A stretch of 47,976 bases of DNA, taken from NCBI GenBank assembly GCA_001804705.1, contig MHAY01000042.1, positions 1 through 47,976 of the forward strand, read 5' to 3'. This document shows, in pieces, positions 46,080-47,976 of this stretch (positions within the stretch are counted from its first letter, which is position 1; each line of letters starts with the position of its first letter). The DNA comes from Ignavibacteria bacterium RIFOXYC2_FULL_35_21. GTDB taxonomy: Bacteria; Bacteroidota; Ignavibacteria; Kapaibacteriales; UBA2268. Below the pieces are notes generated by a model. That model was given only the letters and a program-made list of their open reading frames with translations, had not been told where the DNA came from and ran no database searches. A program made the translations under genes and the position numbers.

Positions 46080-47465
46080 TTATTGTAATGCTATTTTTTT
46101 CTTACCAATAAATTTATTCGATAATTTAAATATGTTTCCTGCTCCAATCGTAATCAGCATATCACCTTCCTTGAGAACATCTCCAAGCCTATTATAAACA
46201 TCTTCAACATCTGCTATGTATTCAATTCCCTTATGCCCGAAATGAATCGCTGCGTCAGCAATCAGTTTACCCGATACACCTTCAATAGGAGCCTCCCTTG
46301 CAGCATATACATCCGTTATAATTGCGATGTCCGCATCATCGAAAGAACTCCCGAATTCCTTAAAAAAAGTTTGAGTCCTCGTGTATGTATGCGGCTGGAA
46401 CACCGCAACTATCCTCCTTTGCCATCCGTTCCTCGCCGCCTCAAGCGTTGCTTTAATCTCAGTAGGATGATGGGCATAATCATCCACAACCATCACACCA
46501 TCTACTTCTCCCTTGATTTCAAATCGCCGGTAAACACCCGTAAACTCAGAAATCGCTTCTTTTATTATTTCATAATCAATTCCAAGATGGTGGCAAGCAG
46601 CAATTGCGCCCATCGCATTTTTTATGTTATGAAGGCCCGGAATATTCAAAGTTAATTTACCCTTATTCTCTCCATAAATAAAAACATCACACTCAGAAGA
46701 ACGTTCATTAAACTTAATGTCTTCTGCCCTAATATCACATTGCTTTGATATACCAAAGCTGACAATCTTCTTTTTAATTTTCGATATGACTTCTTTCACC
46801 CCAGGGTCATCGAGTCCAACTGCAACGAATCCATAAAATGGAACTTTGTTAGCAAATTCTGCGAAAGTGGTTTGAAGGTCATCAAAATCATTATATATAT
46901 CGAGATGCTCTTCTTCAACATTATTAATAATAGCTATAGTTGGTAGAAGCTGTAAGAAAGACCTGTCAAACTCATCTGCTTCGACAACGATCCATTCCCC
47001 TTTACCGAGACGGGCATTAGTTCCCCCAAGTCCTTTAAGCCTGCCGCCAACGATAACGGTCGGGTCAAATCCTGCCTTCATCAATATAAGGCCGCACATA
47101 GAAGTTGTCGTTGTCTTGCCGTGTGTTCCCGATATGGCAAGGCTGTAACTCAATCTCGAAGTTTCGGCAAGCATTTCCGAACGGCGTAAAACCGGAATAT
47201 TCCGGCTGTAGGCTTCTATGGTTTCAGAATTCTCATCGGGTTTAACAGCACTTGAATATACACACACTTCGGCATCCTGTAAATTTGATGCATCATGTCC
47301 GATAAAAATTTTTGCCCCGATTGAAGAAAGATAGTCAGTATTTTCGGATTGTTGCAAATCAGAACCACTAACCTGGAACCCCTGGTTAATCAGAATTTCG
47401 GCAATACCGCTCATCCCGATACCGCCAATTCCGACAAAATGTACTTTTGTTACGCTTGAAAACAT
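46080..47465 (-). CDS. murC: UDP-N-acetylmuramate--L-alanine ligase
   Basis: 461 residues. Motifs: UDP-binding GIGGIGMSGIAEIL (12-25), ATP loop GTHGKTTTTSM, and DDYAHHPTEIKATLEAAR in the C-terminal domain, which also has the ADAAIHFGHKGIEYI segment. It adds the first alanine to the peptidoglycan precursor in the cytoplasm. Stands apart from other mur genes here. Confidence 0.97.
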   Translation of the reverse strand: MFSSVTKVHFVGIGGIGMSGIAEILINQGFQVSGSDLQQSENTDYLSSIGAKIFIGHDASNLQDAEVCVYSSAVKPDENSETIEAYSRNIPVLRRSEMLAETSRLSYSLAISGTHGKTTTTSMCGLILMKAGFDPTVIVGGRLKGLGGTNARLGKGEWIVVEADEFDRSFLQLLPTIAIINNVEEEHLDIYNDFDDLQTTFAEFANKVPFYGFVAVGLDDPGVKEVISKIKKKIVSFGISKQCDIRAEDIKFNERSSECDVFIYGENKGKLTLNIPGLHNIKNAMGAIAACHHLGIDYEIIKEAISEFTGVYRRFEIKGEVDGVMVVDDYAHHPTEIKATLEAARNGWQRRIVAVFQPHTYTRTQTFFKEFGSSFDDADIAIITDVYAAREAPIEGVSGKLIADAAIHFGHKGIEYIADVEDVYNRLGDVLKEGDMLITIGAGNIFKLSNKFIGKKKIALQ

Positions 47466-47742
47466 TTTTCTTTTAATATTTTAGGAAACTTCAAAAATAC
47501 GGATAAAAGAATAAAATTATCAATTATCAATTTTCATTGAATTATCAATAAACTAATTTCCAAAATATTCAATTAATTCAAAATTGTTATTACTCCAAAG
47601 TAATAAATTGGCTTATGCCGTAAATTTCATTTCGATTTTAACATCTAAAATTAAAAATTATGAGAGTGTTAACTAATAGATAGATATTCATAAAATCTTT
47701 GTATATTTGTAAAAATTATGTTTTATAATTTAAATAAGAACT

Positions 47743-47976
47743 ATGAAAACAATTTGTAAAAAGTGCGGCAGCAAAAATGTAGTAAATAATGGCACAGTTC
47801 GTAATAAGCAACGTTATAAATGCAAAGATTGCGGATTGAATTTTGTGGAAGGAGATAAAAGAGGTAGAATTAGACCTGAGGCAAAAGCATTGGCATTAAT
47901 AATGTACGGCAGTTGCAAAGCTAGCTATGGAATGATTGCCAGATTGTTAAATGTAAGCCGGACGGCAGTATTAAAA
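47743..47976 (+). mobile_element. IS1-like element, zinc-ribbon ORF (partial, runs off the window)
   Basis: 78 codons open to the window end: MKTICKKCGSKNVVNNGTVR, then a second CxxC pair in YKCKDCGLNF and a helix-turn-helix-like RIRPEAKALALIMYGSCKASYGMIARLLNVSRTAVLK. This is the InsA-type zinc-ribbon/HTH DNA-binding end of IS1-family transposases. The downstream catalytic DDE part and right end are outside the window; the left terminal repeat should lie between 47660 and 47742 but cannot be fixed without the other end. Confidence 0.75.

Overview
The window is an AT-rich chromosomal segment from a Gram-negative bacterium of the Bacteroidota/Ignavibacteriota/Kapabacteria (FCB) group. Evidence: two TonB-dependent receptors with an N-terminal carboxypeptidase-regulatory-like domain, a HmuY-type lipoprotein, a C-terminal type IX secretion sorting domain on a repeat protein, a fused E1 alpha/beta dehydrogenase and an IS1-like zinc-ribbon ORF at the right edge. 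Genus cannot be fixed from the sequence alone. The standard genetic code (TGA as stop) fits all intact genes.

Layout. 1-7936 (+): the tail of an unknown gene, a receptor/HmuY-like pair, a solitary AAA/DUF4143 ATPase, then a CueP-family copper lipoprotein followed by a receptor with a CxxC plug motif. 7973-12612 (-): an MFS carrier and a three-gene electron-transfer cluster (13-heme cytochrome c, four-cluster ferredoxin, NrfD membrane subunit). 12930-15010 (-): a frameshifted VOC-family gene and a DEAD-box RNA helicase. 15383-18443 (-): a restriction-modification system with two fused adenine methyltransferases and an HNH nuclease. 19373-23745 (+): an SPFH protein and a translationally coupled glycosyltransferase/GH130 pair. 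23797-31136: tRNA-Phe, purF, yraN, ricT, holB and the fused E1. 31276-34892 (-): a MNT/HEPN pair, a 14-repeat YCF48-like type IX-secreted protein, and a YefM/YoeB-like antitoxin with a dead toxin. 35066-38850 (-): glmM-cydA-cydB. 38986-41746 (+): a MauE/DoxX-like protein, comF and a secreted M24 peptidase. 42420-47465 (-): two parvulin-type outer-membrane-protein chaperones and murC. From 47743 an IS1-like ORF runs off the edge.

The spaces between genes carry at least three families of short hairpin repeats: (i) paired 'GTCAT...ATGAC' REP-like hairpins with compensatory changes, (ii) C-run/G-run hairpins, and (iii) a four-copy 104-105 bp tandem array at 41820-42203.

Most notable: the CueP + CxxC-receptor pair, which suggests an outer-membrane copper acquisition or handling module; the 13-heme/Fe-S/NrfD complex with no catalytic subunit beside it; the double-methyltransferase/HNH system carrying a fresh in-frame 39-bp duplication; and the glycosyltransferase/GH130 pair. 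Three genes are broken or partly deleted (VOC protein, YoeB toxin, a small fragment beside the tandem array).
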